IMG/VR virus record: IMGVR_UViG_3300033145_000949
Coordinates: 1-21,083 of that record
DNA from: a virus
Direction: 5' to 3' (one strand)
DNA: 21,083 nt
In this document: piece after piece, positions 6,988 through 14,283 of the stretch
Position numbering within the stretch: the stretch's first letter is position 1
Layout of the letters: every line of letters starts with the position of its first letter
Notes under the pieces: model-generated
Databases searched by the model: none
Seen by the model: only the letters and a program-made list of their open reading frames with translations
Told to the model about the DNA's origin: nothing
Translations under genes and position numbers: made by a program

Positions 6988-8348
6988 ATTTAAGTCCCAT
7001 TTATGATTACTTAAATAAAAGTCAGGCTATCTTAAATAAATTAGCTGATGAGTTGTTTGTAATGGATATATTAAATAAGTTAAATGCAGAGGCATATGTT
7101 AAAATCGTTGCTTTTTATAATGAGCTGTTTAAGAAGTTTTTAATAATGGAAAAACTGAACGGGTGGCTTGATAATTTATCCAGAATTAAAATTCTTAAAG
7201 CCAGCCTTATCGGATTAGATAAGCGCTCGGCTCAATTTGATACTGTATTAGAGTTACAGGGTGAAATGACAATGGAGTGGCAGGAATACGTCAATAAGAA
7301 AGTCGCGACAACAAAAGTAACTGAAAATCTTTTTAAGGCGGGATATATTCAAGGCAGTAAGATAGCAACCGGCAGATTAAACATAACTGAAAGTTTTAGG
7401 TTAAGGGCGTTGCCGCTAACCGATGCTTTTGTCGCAAGGAAAAAGATTTTAGACGAAGCAATGTCAGATGGTATGATAAAATCAGTTAATAACACAATCG
7501 CTGACCTATACGCAAATAAGGGTATGCACCCGGACGCTATCGCTAAGTTAATAAAAAACAAAGTCCCCGAAACTTATAAAAACAGAGCAAGAACAATCGC
7601 CAGAACCGAAACTAACTTTGCGGCTTCACACGCTCAATACGATACTTATAAACGAAATGGAATAACCCGTAAAGAATTACTGGTAGAATCAGATGCCTGC
7701 CCGATTTGCGTGGAAGCGCAGATAAGTATGGAGAATAGTAATATAGATAAAACGGCAATGGATAGTTTTGGGCAGTTTGTAATGTATCCGCCATTTCATC
7801 CGAATTCATATAGCAAGGATACGGAAATTTATACAGAATTCGGATGGATAAATATAGCTGATGTAAAAATAGGAGATTTATGTTTATCTTATAGTCCGCA
7901 CGAAAGAGATTTATCTTATATAAAAGTTATTAAAACATATAAGCATAAAGTTAAAAGAATGATACATTTTTATAAATCTCTTTACGATGACGCAATTGAT
8001 TTATTAGTTACGGAAGACCATAATATGTGTTGGTGGGATTGGGATGAGATATTTCATTTTAGAAAAGCAATAGAGCTATTTAATTCAAGAGATGGCGCTC
8101 TTTGCAGTAAAGTTGAAAAATTTTCAGCTATTTCAAAATGGCAACCATTTTTATCAGAGTTAAAACTTATAAAAAAAGAAATTGTTAATTATAACGATTA
8201 TGCTTATTGCGTAGATATTGAAAAAAATCACACGCTTTGGGTGCGACGAAATGGCAAAACATGCTGGTCTGGGAATTGCCGCTGCGCCATAGTCCCGCTT
8301 GTGGATGTTTCGGGATTAGAAGATATAACAGTTATGGAAAAAATTTAA
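6984..8348 (+). CDS. MuF/SPP1 gp7-type minor head protein interrupted by a mini-intein
   Basis: 454 residues as translated. The extein is a head morphogenesis protein: a helical N-terminal half, then RTIARTETNFAASHAQYDTY (about 202-221), CPIC (239-242) and HPN (272-274), continuing after the intein with CRCAIVPL (432-439). Removing residues 275-431 rejoins HPN to CRC, restoring the conserved HPNCRC motif, and leaves a 297-residue protein of normal family size. The protein sits with the portal inside the head and takes part in assembly or early injection events. Its ATG overlaps the portal stop (ATGA), as usual for this gene pair. Unspliced protein would have its most conserved metal-binding-like motif disrupted, so splicing is probably needed for function. 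Confidence 0.88.
   Translation: MNLSPIYDYLNKSQAILNKLADELFVMDILNKLNAEAYVKIVAFYNELFKKFLIMEKLNGWLDNLSRIKILKASLIGLDKRSAQFDTVLELQGEMTMEWQEYVNKKVATTKVTENLFKAGYIQGSKIATGRLNITESFRLRALPLTDAFVARKKILDEAMSDGMIKSVNNTIADLYANKGMHPDAIAKLIKNKVPETYKNRARTIARTETNFAASHAQYDTYKRNGITRKELLVESDACPICVEAQISMENSNIDKTAMDSFGQFVMYPPFHPNSYSKDTEIYTEFGWINIADVKIGDLCLSYSPHERDLSYIKVIKTYKHKVKRMIHFYKSLYDDAIDLLVTEDHNMCWWDWDEIFHFRKAIELFNSRDGALCSKVEKFSAISKWQPFLSELKLIKKEIVNYNDYAYCVDIEKNHTLWVRRNGKTCWSGNCRCAIVPLVDVSGLEDITVMEKI
7806..8276 (+). other. in-frame mini-intein (157 residues, Ser1, Asn-terminal)
   Basis: Hint-fold landmarks are clear. Block A is SYSKDTEIYTEFGW..IADVKIGD, aligning Ser1 with the usual Cys1 and keeping D5-T6. Block B is LVTEDHN, with the TxxH motif. 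Block F is AYCVDIEKNHTLWVRRNGK. Block G is CWSGN followed by Cys+1 (codon 8277-8279). The residue before the terminal Asn is Gly, not the usual His. There is no room for a homing endonuclease. G+C is lower than in the extein (hand count 28% for 7861-8160 against 39% for 7321-7620), suggesting separate origin. Confidence 0.88.
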
Positions 8349-8361
8349 GGAGGGAAATAAA

Positions 8362-9636
8362 ATGAATTTATTTGAAATTAATCCGATTAACTTAAAAAAA
8401 GAACAGCGGGAGGAAATTGTAAAACTTCATAAGCAGTTACATTTAATATCTAAGAATGTCCGAAGCGGTGATAAGAACATTTTTAATGTATGTAATAAAC
8501 TATTGATTATGCACACGCTGGTAGCAAAAGAGATGAGCAACAGAGATATAGACCACGACATAAAAGAAACTCTTTTCAAAGCCGCAAGCATAGACAGCAC
8601 TTATACGCCGCCGACGATGACGGATGTCGCCGATTTTTCTTTTCAGGAATCATTAACAATGGATGATGATAAATTAAAAAAGGTACACGAGAATTTACAT
8701 TATCTTTTCTGGGACGCATCTCTTGAAGACAAAGAAACTATAATATCATTACACGATATTGCGGCAAGAGAAATGATAAGCAGGGGGATAGAACACGAAA
8801 AGTGCTCTGCTCTGGCAATGCCTGAACAGCAGTTAAAAGCAGGAACAGAAGTAGAATGTGGGGCTTGTGGAAATGTATTTGATTATGGCGCAGAACCCGA
8901 AATATCAATGGGGGCAGTTAAATGTCCTAAATGTGGGGCTACAATTAATCAGATGGGAGAAGAATTAAAAGCAAAAGTTAAAGAAGAATTGCAATATATT
9001 TCCAAACCTTACCCTAATGAACATAGTGCCAGAATAAATGCCCCCGGTAAATATATACGTATTCGCAGGAAAAATGATTATTTTAAGTCTGGCATTGACG
9101 CGATTTTCGGTATAACGAAAGATGAAAAAACGGAAGTACAGGCCATAAGATTTGATAAAGATAAATTTACTGTTACTAAAGCAAAAGCGTGGTTAAAGAA
9201 AAATGACTTTGATTATATTTCTTTTGAAGCCGCTAAGGAAGAAAAAAAGAAAGTAGAAACTAAATGCTCAATTTTCAAAGTAGATAAGAAAAAACAAATA
9301 GTTTACGGCGTTGTAATGGAGCCGGATGAAGTTGATACTGATGGCGAATGGCAGAATGCCGCAGAAATAGAAAAGGCATATTATAAATTTATGGACAACC
9401 CGGATACTCATTTTGATATTCAGCATCAGGAAACATTAACAGTAGATAAAAACGTCAGAGTAGTTGAAATTTATTTAGCGCCCGCCGACTTCACAATAGA
9501 AAAAACGGGCGAGAAAATAAAAAAAGGCAGTTGGGTAATGGCATTAAAAATTCTGAATGATAGTCTCTGGCAGTTAGTTGAAAAGGGCGAGCTATCCGGC
9601 TTTTCAATTGAAGGATACGGGTATTCAAAATGCTAA
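8362..9636 (+). CDS. XkdF-type prohead maturation protease with N-terminal helical repeats and zinc ribbon
   Basis: 424 residues. Two copies of a helical unit come first (about 21-66 and 107-146), each built as [VL]H..LH... then H..[VI]A.EM..R.I.H[DE]. A zinc ribbon follows (Cys166, 169, 188, 191), then a segment seen in phage head proteins (PYPNEHSARI...FGIT..KTEVQAIRFDKDKFT, about 216-270). The C-terminal part is XkdF-like: YGVVMEPDEVDTDGEW (315-330), His355, then GSWVMALKI and LSGFSIEGYG with Ser415. His355 and Ser415 are the likely catalytic pair of this S78-type serine protease. It would cleave the scaffold and/or capsid during maturation. AAGGAGGG precedes ATG 8362. The extra N-terminal domains are larger than the minimal family. 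Confidence 0.8.
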   Translation: MNLFEINPINLKKEQREEIVKLHKQLHLISKNVRSGDKNIFNVCNKLLIMHTLVAKEMSNRDIDHDIKETLFKAASIDSTYTPPTMTDVADFSFQESLTMDDDKLKKVHENLHYLFWDASLEDKETIISLHDIAAREMISRGIEHEKCSALAMPEQQLKAGTEVECGACGNVFDYGAEPEISMGAVKCPKCGATINQMGEELKAKVKEELQYISKPYPNEHSARINAPGKYIRIRRKNDYFKSGIDAIFGITKDEKTEVQAIRFDKDKFTVTKAKAWLKKNDFDYISFEAAKEEKKKVETKCSIFKVDKKKQIVYGVVMEPDEVDTDGEWQNAAEIEKAYYKFMDNPDTHFDIQHQETLTVDKNVRVVEIYLAPADFTIEKTGEKIKKGSWVMALKILNDSLWQLVEKGELSGFSIEGYGYSKC

Positions 9637-9651
9637 AAGGTGTTTTCCCTA

Positions 9652-9680
9652 TTGACAGTTTTGAGATACTCAGATATAAT
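9652..9680 (+). promoter_or_regulatory. consensus sigma-70 promoter before scaffold and capsid genes
   Basis: TTGACA (9652-9657), a 17-base spacer, and TATAAT (9675-9680): both hexamers and the spacing are perfect. A second TATAAT follows directly at 9681-9686. It lies in one of the few non-coding gaps (9637-9745), upstream of the scaffold gene (ATG 9746). It would boost transcription of scaffold, capsid and downstream tail genes by host RNA polymerase. Confidence 0.85.
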
Positions 9681-9745
9681 TATAATACAATTAAGATATA
9701 CATTAAGAATCAGAACGAAAATCAATTTTTAAGGGAGGTCGCATT

Positions 9746-10465
9746 ATGCCTAAAGGCAGAGAAATAATAAATATAAATGTGGACAGAGTGTCGCTGGTCA
9801 ATAAGGCGGCGAACCGCAGAAAATGGATAATGCTTAAAGCACAAAAACAGGAGGGTAAAATGGATTTGAAAGAATTGGTGAAGATGGGATTATTGACAGA
9901 GCAGGACGCGGAATTTCTTATGAAGTCGGAAAAAAGCGAATCGCTAAAAGACAGCGATATTGTTTCCAAGGTAAAAGACCTTATGAAGTCGCTTACTGCG
10001 TCTGTAGTTGAACAGAAAAAGGAAGGGGCGGAACTCAAAGACGACATTGTTAAATCAGTTAAACAGCAGATAACAGATGCCGTTGCGTCACTTCACAAAG
10101 AGGAAGAAGACGCTAAAGCGGCTAATGAAAAAGCCGAGGCAGACAAGAAAGCGGCCGATGAAAAAGCAACATCTGACAAAGAACAGGCCGACAAGGATGC
10201 GGAAGTTAAGGAAAATCTCGAAAAGATGACCGCCCGCATAGAAGGCTTGAAAAAAGCAGAGAACATAGATGAAATTATGAAGATTGTAAAAGAGATTAGG
10301 GGCGAATCCGGCACAGCGGATTTGAAAGTCGTTGAAACGCTTACGAAAAAGATTGAAGCATTAGAGGCAGACATTCTGGATATGAGAAAAAGTTCAGACC
10401 AGATAAAAGACAAACAGTTAAAGAGTGCCGGTGGCCATTTTAGCTGGGGAAACATTTTTAAGTAA
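9746..10465 (+). CDS. capsid scaffold-like protein with XkdF-tail-like N-terminus
   Basis: 239 residues. Residues 1-38 hold INVDRVSLVNKAANRRKW, which resembles the V..VSLVDKPAN.R.F.. phrase at the end of XkdF-type proteases, here carried by a separate gene. The rest is highly charged and helical, with Ala/Lys/Glu/Asp-rich repeats (about 113-155), ending in a short basic-hydrophobic tail (HFSWGNIFK). That composition and the position between protease and major capsid gene fit a scaffolding protein. GGGAGGTC at 9733-9740 precedes ATG 9746. A second strong start lies inside at 9860, so two products are probable. Alternatively the first 38 residues are a leader removed by the protease. Confidence 0.7.
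   Translation: MPKGREIININVDRVSLVNKAANRRKWIMLKAQKQEGKMDLKELVKMGLLTEQDAEFLMKSEKSESLKDSDIVSKVKDLMKSLTASVVEQKKEGAELKDDIVKSVKQQITDAVASLHKEEEDAKAANEKAEADKKAADEKATSDKEQADKDAEVKENLEKMTARIEGLKKAENIDEIMKIVKEIRGESGTADLKVVETLTKKIEALEADILDMRKSSDQIKDKQLKSAGGHFSWGNIFK
9849..9862 (+). promoter_or_regulatory. internal ribosome binding site and nested start of the scaffold
   Basis: AGGAGGGTAAAATG: a perfect Shine-Dalgarno with 5-base spacing to an in-frame ATG at codon 39 of the scaffold gene. The same leader style starts the tail tube gene (AGGAGGGTAAAATG before 13785). Starting here gives a 201-residue product (MDLKELVKMG...) without the protease-like leader, in the manner of lambda Nu3 within gene C. Confidence 0.65.
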
Positions 10466-10502
10466 GTTTTAACCGTTGATAATAAGTAAGGAGGATAATA
10501 AA

Positions 10503-11483
10503 ATGACTATTGAGCAGATGTTGCAGAAAGCAACAATTGAAACTGATGATTTTTCCGCTGGCGGGCTGTTGAAGCCCGAAGTAGCAAACAAGTTTATTGA
10601 CTATGTCATAGACGAAAGCGTTATGAAGAATAACGCCCGTATGGAAAGGATAACTCCCGACCAGAAAGAAATTGACAAAGTCGCCGTTGGTAGTAGAGTG
10701 GCCGTACCGAAGACTGAAGCGACTGACCCCGAAACCCGCAGAGGTGTAGTAACGTCAAAAATTACTATCACTACGAAACCGATTGCCGTACCGTGGGCAA
10801 TTTCAAGGGAAACCTTGGCAAGGAACATTGAGAAAGAAAACTTTGAAGATACTGTCGCAAGACTTATGGCTACTCAGCTTTCCAATGACCTTGAGGAGCT
10901 TTTTGTTACGGGTGATACCGACAGTGCGGATACTTTTCTGGCAATGGCTGACGGCTGGGCAAAGCTGGCTTTGTCCGGGCACGTTGTTGATGCCGAAAGA
11001 AAAGATTTGACAAGCGTTACTAACGCAAAGGCAATTTTCGGCGGACTTATTCGGGCACTCCCGACTAAGTTCAAAAGAAACCGGAAAGACTTAAGATTTT
11101 TTGTTGCTGACAATGTGGCGCAGGATTATATTGACGCTCTTTCAACGAGAGCGACTGGTCTTGGCGATTCCGCGTTACAGCGGTCTATTAACCTTACGCC
11201 TTTCGGTATTCCGATGGTGACAGTACCGTTACTGCCGAGCGATATAGCCTATGGTTCGCCTGCGACAAGCGATAACTCCTATATTATGTTGACGCATTAT
11301 CAGAATCTTATTGCGGCAATGGAAGTGCAGTATACAGGAAGTGCATCAGGTATAGAGTTGCTGAAAGACCGCAATATTTATGCCAACACCAGAGAGTATT
11401 GCCTGCACCTTTCGGCGGGTTGTCAGATTCAGGAAACCGATGCGGTGGCTATCGCTAAGAACGTTAAATCAAGCGACGGCTAA
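10503..11483 (+). CDS. major capsid protein (HK97 fold)
   Basis: 326 residues. The pattern fits phage HK97-fold capsids. The N-arm is TDDFSAGGLLKPEVANKFID. The E-loop and spine-helix region contains RVAVPKTEATDPETRRGVV...PWAISRETLARNIEKENFED and LATQLSNDLEELFVTGD-like residues. The A-domain follows (KDLRFFVADNVAQDYIDALS, FGIPMVTVPLLPS), and the chain ends YANTREYCLHLSAGCQIQE. There is no long N-terminal delta domain, consistent with a separate scaffold. ATG 10503 follows AGGAGG (10490-10495); an earlier non-ATG start at 10476 lacks a site. A hairpin follows the stop at once. Confidence 0.9.
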   Translation: MTIEQMLQKATIETDDFSAGGLLKPEVANKFIDYVIDESVMKNNARMERITPDQKEIDKVAVGSRVAVPKTEATDPETRRGVVTSKITITTKPIAVPWAISRETLARNIEKENFEDTVARLMATQLSNDLEELFVTGDTDSADTFLAMADGWAKLALSGHVVDAERKDLTSVTNAKAIFGGLIRALPTKFKRNRKDLRFFVADNVAQDYIDALSTRATGLGDSALQRSINLTPFGIPMVTVPLLPSDIAYGSPATSDNSYIMLTHYQNLIAAMEVQYTGSASGIELLKDRNIYANTREYCLHLSAGCQIQETDAVAIAKNVKSSDG

Positions 11484-11496
11484 AGAAGTTTGTTTT

Positions 11497-11555
11497 AGAT
11501 AGTGGGTGCGCAAGGGTATTATTCGTAATATCGCTTAGCAAACCCACTATCTTTT
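11497..11555 (+). terminator. large branched hairpin after the capsid gene, terminator or attenuator
   Basis: AGATAGTGGGT (11497-11507) pairs perfectly over 11 bases with ACCCACTATCT (11542-11552), followed by a short T run (11552-11555). Inside lies a second perfect stem, TATTA-TTCG-TAATA (11517-11530), closed by a TTCG tetraloop. The T run is only four bases, so partial termination or a 3'-stabilising structure for the capsid message is more likely than full stop, because the tail genes downstream show no promoter of their own. Confidence 0.7.
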
Positions 11556-11570
11556 AACAAGGAGGATAAA

Positions 11571-11891
11571 ATGATAAAAATTAGACTAAAGAATTGTTTG
11601 AGTTTTACTACTGGCGGCAAAAATTATGTAAAGGGCGAGGTTTATGATGTTAGCGAAAAAGACGCTAAGGTTTTACTTTCTTCGGGGCTGTTTATTGTCA
11701 GCGCAAAAGAGGAAGTCGCCTCAAAAGAAGCCCCGCAGGGAGTTATATCAATGAGTGATGACGGCAAACAGGTTATTACAAAAGATATTTCAGAAATAAA
11801 ATGCCCTTACTGCGATAGAGTTTTCAAAACAGAAAAGGCATTAAAAATTCATATAGGGCGCTCGCACAAAGATGTCAAAAAGAAGGGTTAA
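11571..11891 (+). CDS. small head/connector-region protein with C-terminal C2H2 zinc finger
   Basis: 106 residues. The N-terminal 45 residues (KIRLKNCLSFTTGGKNYVKG..YDVSEKDAKVLLSSGLFI) resemble short beta-rich proteins often encoded just after phage capsid genes. A linker follows, then a classic C2H2 finger: Cys78-X2-Cys81-X12-His94-X4-His99. GGAGG (11561-11565) precedes the ATG. It may bind the head-tail interface or DNA; the N-terminal part alone would suit a decoration or connector-accessory role. The role is not established. Confidence 0.65.
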   Translation: MIKIRLKNCLSFTTGGKNYVKGEVYDVSEKDAKVLLSSGLFIVSAKEEVASKEAPQGVISMSDDGKQVITKDISEIKCPYCDRVFKTEKALKIHIGRSHKDVKKKG

Positions 11892-11897
11892 ACAAAA

Positions 11898-12518
11898 ATG
11901 TCACGATACTATTCTATTGAGCAAGCCAAAAATGATTCTGTGGACGGCGGACAGGATGACGCTACATTACAAAGGACAATAAATGAAGTAGAGGCAATTT
12001 TTGAAAGCGTTACCGATAGGCGTTTTGACAGCAGAGAATTACCATTAACTTTTGACGGTGACGGCAGTACGATGCTTTATATCCGAGAGTATCCTATTAT
12101 ATCAATTACATCATTAACAATAGATGATGTGCTTATTCCGGCTACATTTTATGCGGTTTATAACGACAGAATACAGATAATACAGAATTACCGCTTGAAT
12201 ATTTATGCTGGTACAAGCTCATACGCTTTTACAAAAGGTACGCAGAATATAGATGTAGTAGGTACTTTCGGATTTGCCGCTGACGCTGATGCTCTTATAA
12301 TGGTAACACGGGCAATAAGGTTAATGACAAAGGCGGCAACGGGCGGAAGTTTAACAAAGGAAGATATGGAGAGCGAGAAAATAGGCGATTATTCCTATAA
12401 AAATAGAACGGGTTCAGGCAGTAATCAGGGCGGAGACCAGTCGCCATCCGTATTCGGCAAAGAAGTTGACACAATTATCCGGCAATTAAAAAGGAGAATA
12501 AGTTTACAAGTAATATGA
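11898..12518 (+). CDS. head-tail connector (adaptor) protein, gp15/gp6-like
   Basis: 206 residues. The N-terminal helices (YYSIEQAKNDSVDGGQDDATLQ..INEVEAIFESVTDRRF), then a beta region with REYPIISITSLTIDD, then a further helix, match the phage head-tail connector family (HK97 gp6 / SPP1 gp15 / YqbG type) that docks under the portal. A Gly/Ser/Asn-rich segment near 165-185 precedes the C-terminal helix, which would meet the portal clip. It overlaps the next gene by ATGA. Confidence 0.8.
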   Translation: MSRYYSIEQAKNDSVDGGQDDATLQRTINEVEAIFESVTDRRFDSRELPLTFDGDGSTMLYIREYPIISITSLTIDDVLIPATFYAVYNDRIQIIQNYRLNIYAGTSSYAFTKGTQNIDVVGTFGFAADADALIMVTRAIRLMTKAATGGSLTKEDMESEKIGDYSYKNRTGSGSNQGGDQSPSVFGKEVDTIIRQLKRRISLQVI

Positions 12519-12853
12519 GCATCCTCGACAAACTTCCAACAATTGCGCTGATATACAGCTTTTCAACTACCTCTGACGGTGCGGGCGGACATAAAAGAGT
12601 TTGGACAGAATCTCCAGTCACCACAAAAGCAAGATTATATACCCGCCGGGGTAAAATGATAATCGCCGAAAGCGGAATAGATAACGAAATTCAGACGAAG
12701 GCGATGTTTAACATTTCCGACAGGAATAATCTCGCGGAAGGCTATAAAATAGTAATGGACAATATTGAATATCTGGTAAAACGTGCCGATGTTATCTACG
12801 ACAAAGATGTGGCTCATCATATACAGGCAGTTTTGGAGTTGTACGAAAAATGA
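12515..12853 (+). CDS. head closure (stopper) protein, SPP1 gp16-like
   Basis: 112 residues with the compact beta-barrel pattern of head-tail joining proteins: LIYSFSTTSDGAGGHKRVW..SPVTTKARLYTRRG, then TKAMFNISDRNNLAEGYKIVMDNIEYLVKRADVIYD and a terminal strand. It would close the connector and bind the tail. Both gene ends overlap neighbours by ATGA, as in other connector operons. Confidence 0.72.
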   Translation: MSILDKLPTIALIYSFSTTSDGAGGHKRVWTESPVTTKARLYTRRGKMIIAESGIDNEIQTKAMFNISDRNNLAEGYKIVMDNIEYLVKRADVIYDKDVAHHIQAVLELYEK

Positions 12854-13359
12854 TTACGGTAGATACTAAAGAATTTACAAAAAGCTCTAAGGCTTTGCAG
12901 AAACAACTCCGTAAATTTCAGAGCGAGATAGAAACAAAAGTTGCCCCTATTTTAATTCAGTCAGGCGCAATTATCCAAACGCAGGCACAGAGAAACGCTC
13001 CTGTTTTAACGGGAACTTTACGGCGTTCAATACATACCAGCAACAAAATGGAAAACGCTCAGCATAAAGACGATTTTGAAAAGGCAAAACAGCTTGAAAT
13101 TCCAAATACAAAAGTTACGATACGGAAAAAAGGAATATTCCATAAAATAATAGTCGGGACTTGGTTAAATTATGCGGCACGGCGGGAGCGTGAGCCGGTC
13201 ACGGCGGGAACATATATGCACGAAGGTAAGTTAATAACTAAGATACCGGGGCGTGACCATTATATGTACCGGGCATTTGAGGCAAAATGGGAATTAACCG
13301 TAAGATATTTTTATACACATCTAAAACGGTTAGTAACTGAAATAGGAGCAAGGGCGTGA
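12850..13359 (+). CDS. tail completion / head-tail joining protein, HK97 gp10-like
   Basis: 169 residues. The family phrase APVLTGTLRRSIHT (about 55-68) is present after a long N-terminal helix, with a C-terminal HYMYRAFEAKWE. HK97 gp10-like proteins act at the neck or tail terminator stage in siphophages and pair with the stopper gene upstream, as here. It starts at ATG 12850 in an ATGA overlap. Confidence 0.82.
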   Translation: MITVDTKEFTKSSKALQKQLRKFQSEIETKVAPILIQSGAIIQTQAQRNAPVLTGTLRRSIHTSNKMENAQHKDDFEKAKQLEIPNTKVTIRKKGIFHKIIVGTWLNYAARREREPVTAGTYMHEGKLITKIPGRDHYMYRAFEAKWELTVRYFYTHLKRLVTEIGARA

Positions 13360-13775
13360 CTGAAACTTGGACATTAGTATACGGATTATTTACGGGTTGC
13401 GCAGAGTTAGTCGCTAAGTTAGGGCATACCGCCGAAACTCCGAGAATACACCGCTCACAGCAATATAAATTGATAAAAAATCAAGACCATATTATAACAT
13501 TTAAGACAGAAGATTTTGAATTAACAGAAGCGACATCTTTGCCGAAAAATACAGCGTTATATGTTAATATTTTATCAAAAATAGACGATAGAGATGCCGA
13601 AGAAATTGCCGAAATTATTTTAACCGAATTAGACAGAAAATATATAACAGATGATAATTTATATTTACACGGAGATATCTATTGGGATAATTATAAAACT
13701 CCGCCGGAATGGGATGAGAATAATAAATGTTGGTTTATTGAAATGCGGTTTAAGTTACCAGTTTCAAAAAAATAG
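13356..13775 (+). CDS. probable tail terminator / minor tail protein, SPP1 gp17-like
   Basis: 139 residues. It starts with GTG overlapping the previous stop; AGGAG at 13344-13348 supports it. No strong signature is seen. A helical N-terminus precedes strands (HIITFKTEDFEL, ALYVNILSK), a helix (DAEEIAEIILTELDRKY) and a terminal WFIEMRFKLPV strand. Size, alpha-beta order and position between the gp10-like and tail tube genes fit a tail terminator. Assignment rests mainly on position. Confidence 0.6.
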   Translation: MTETWTLVYGLFTGCAELVAKLGHTAETPRIHRSQQYKLIKNQDHIITFKTEDFELTEATSLPKNTALYVNILSKIDDRDAEEIAEIILTELDRKYITDDNLYLHGDIYWDNYKTPPEWDENNKCWFIEMRFKLPVSKK

Positions 13776-13784
13776 GAGGGTAAA

Positions 13785-14279
13785 ATGAGTGTAGAACAGA
13801 TTTTAGTGGGGGCAGGAACTTTGAAAGTTGACGGAGTGTCTCTTGGTTACACGGAAGACGGTGTTACCATTACCAATGACAGAGATTATTACGATGTTGA
13901 GGCAGACCAGAGTATAAATGTATTAAGAAAAAATAAGATAAAACAGGTGGTAACAGTTGCCACCAATATCTTAGAATCTACGCTGGCTCACCTTAAAATT
14001 GTATGGGATGAGGAAAATTCTGTTGAGGAAACAGAAGGTTATCAGCGGTTAAGTTTTGGCGGCGGAACAACGGTTGCAGAACACTCGCTTGAATTTAACG
14101 GAACGAGACCCGACGGCAAAAACAGAAAATTTGTTGCGTATAAAGCTGTTTCCGTAGAGGGCGGAGAGCATAGCTATAAAAAGGGCGAGAAAACCTTAAT
14201 ACCTGTGATGTTTCACCTGATAGAAGATACGACTAAAGAGGCTGGCAAGCGTCTGGGATATTACGAAGACGCAGTATAA
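13785..14279 (+). CDS. major tail tube protein
   Basis: 164 residues, beta-rich: GAGTLKVDGVSLGYTEDGVTI, YYDVEADQSINVLRK, KQVVTVATNILESTLAHLKIVWD, a variable loop, and GGEHSYKKGEKTLIPVMFHLIED. This order is typical of the siphophage tube subunit, with a conserved GxL.vdG.d.G start. AGGAGGG with 4-5 base spacing precedes ATG 13785, a strong site suited to a protein needed in many copies. Confidence 0.82.
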   Translation: MSVEQILVGAGTLKVDGVSLGYTEDGVTITNDRDYYDVEADQSINVLRKNKIKQVVTVATNILESTLAHLKIVWDEENSVEETEGYQRLSFGGGTTVAEHSLEFNGTRPDGKNRKFVAYKAVSVEGGEHSYKKGEKTLIPVMFHLIEDTTKEAGKRLGYYEDAV

Positions 14280-14283
14280 GGCA

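Noticed and set aside
7806-8276. Homing endonuclease within the intein
   Set aside because: The element is only 157 residues and fully accounted for by the Hint fold; no LAGLIDADG or HNH motif was found between blocks B and F.
10783-11010. Second + strand open frame inside the capsid gene
   Set aside because: It lies wholly within the major capsid gene and the product is Trp/Leu-rich with no sensible pattern.
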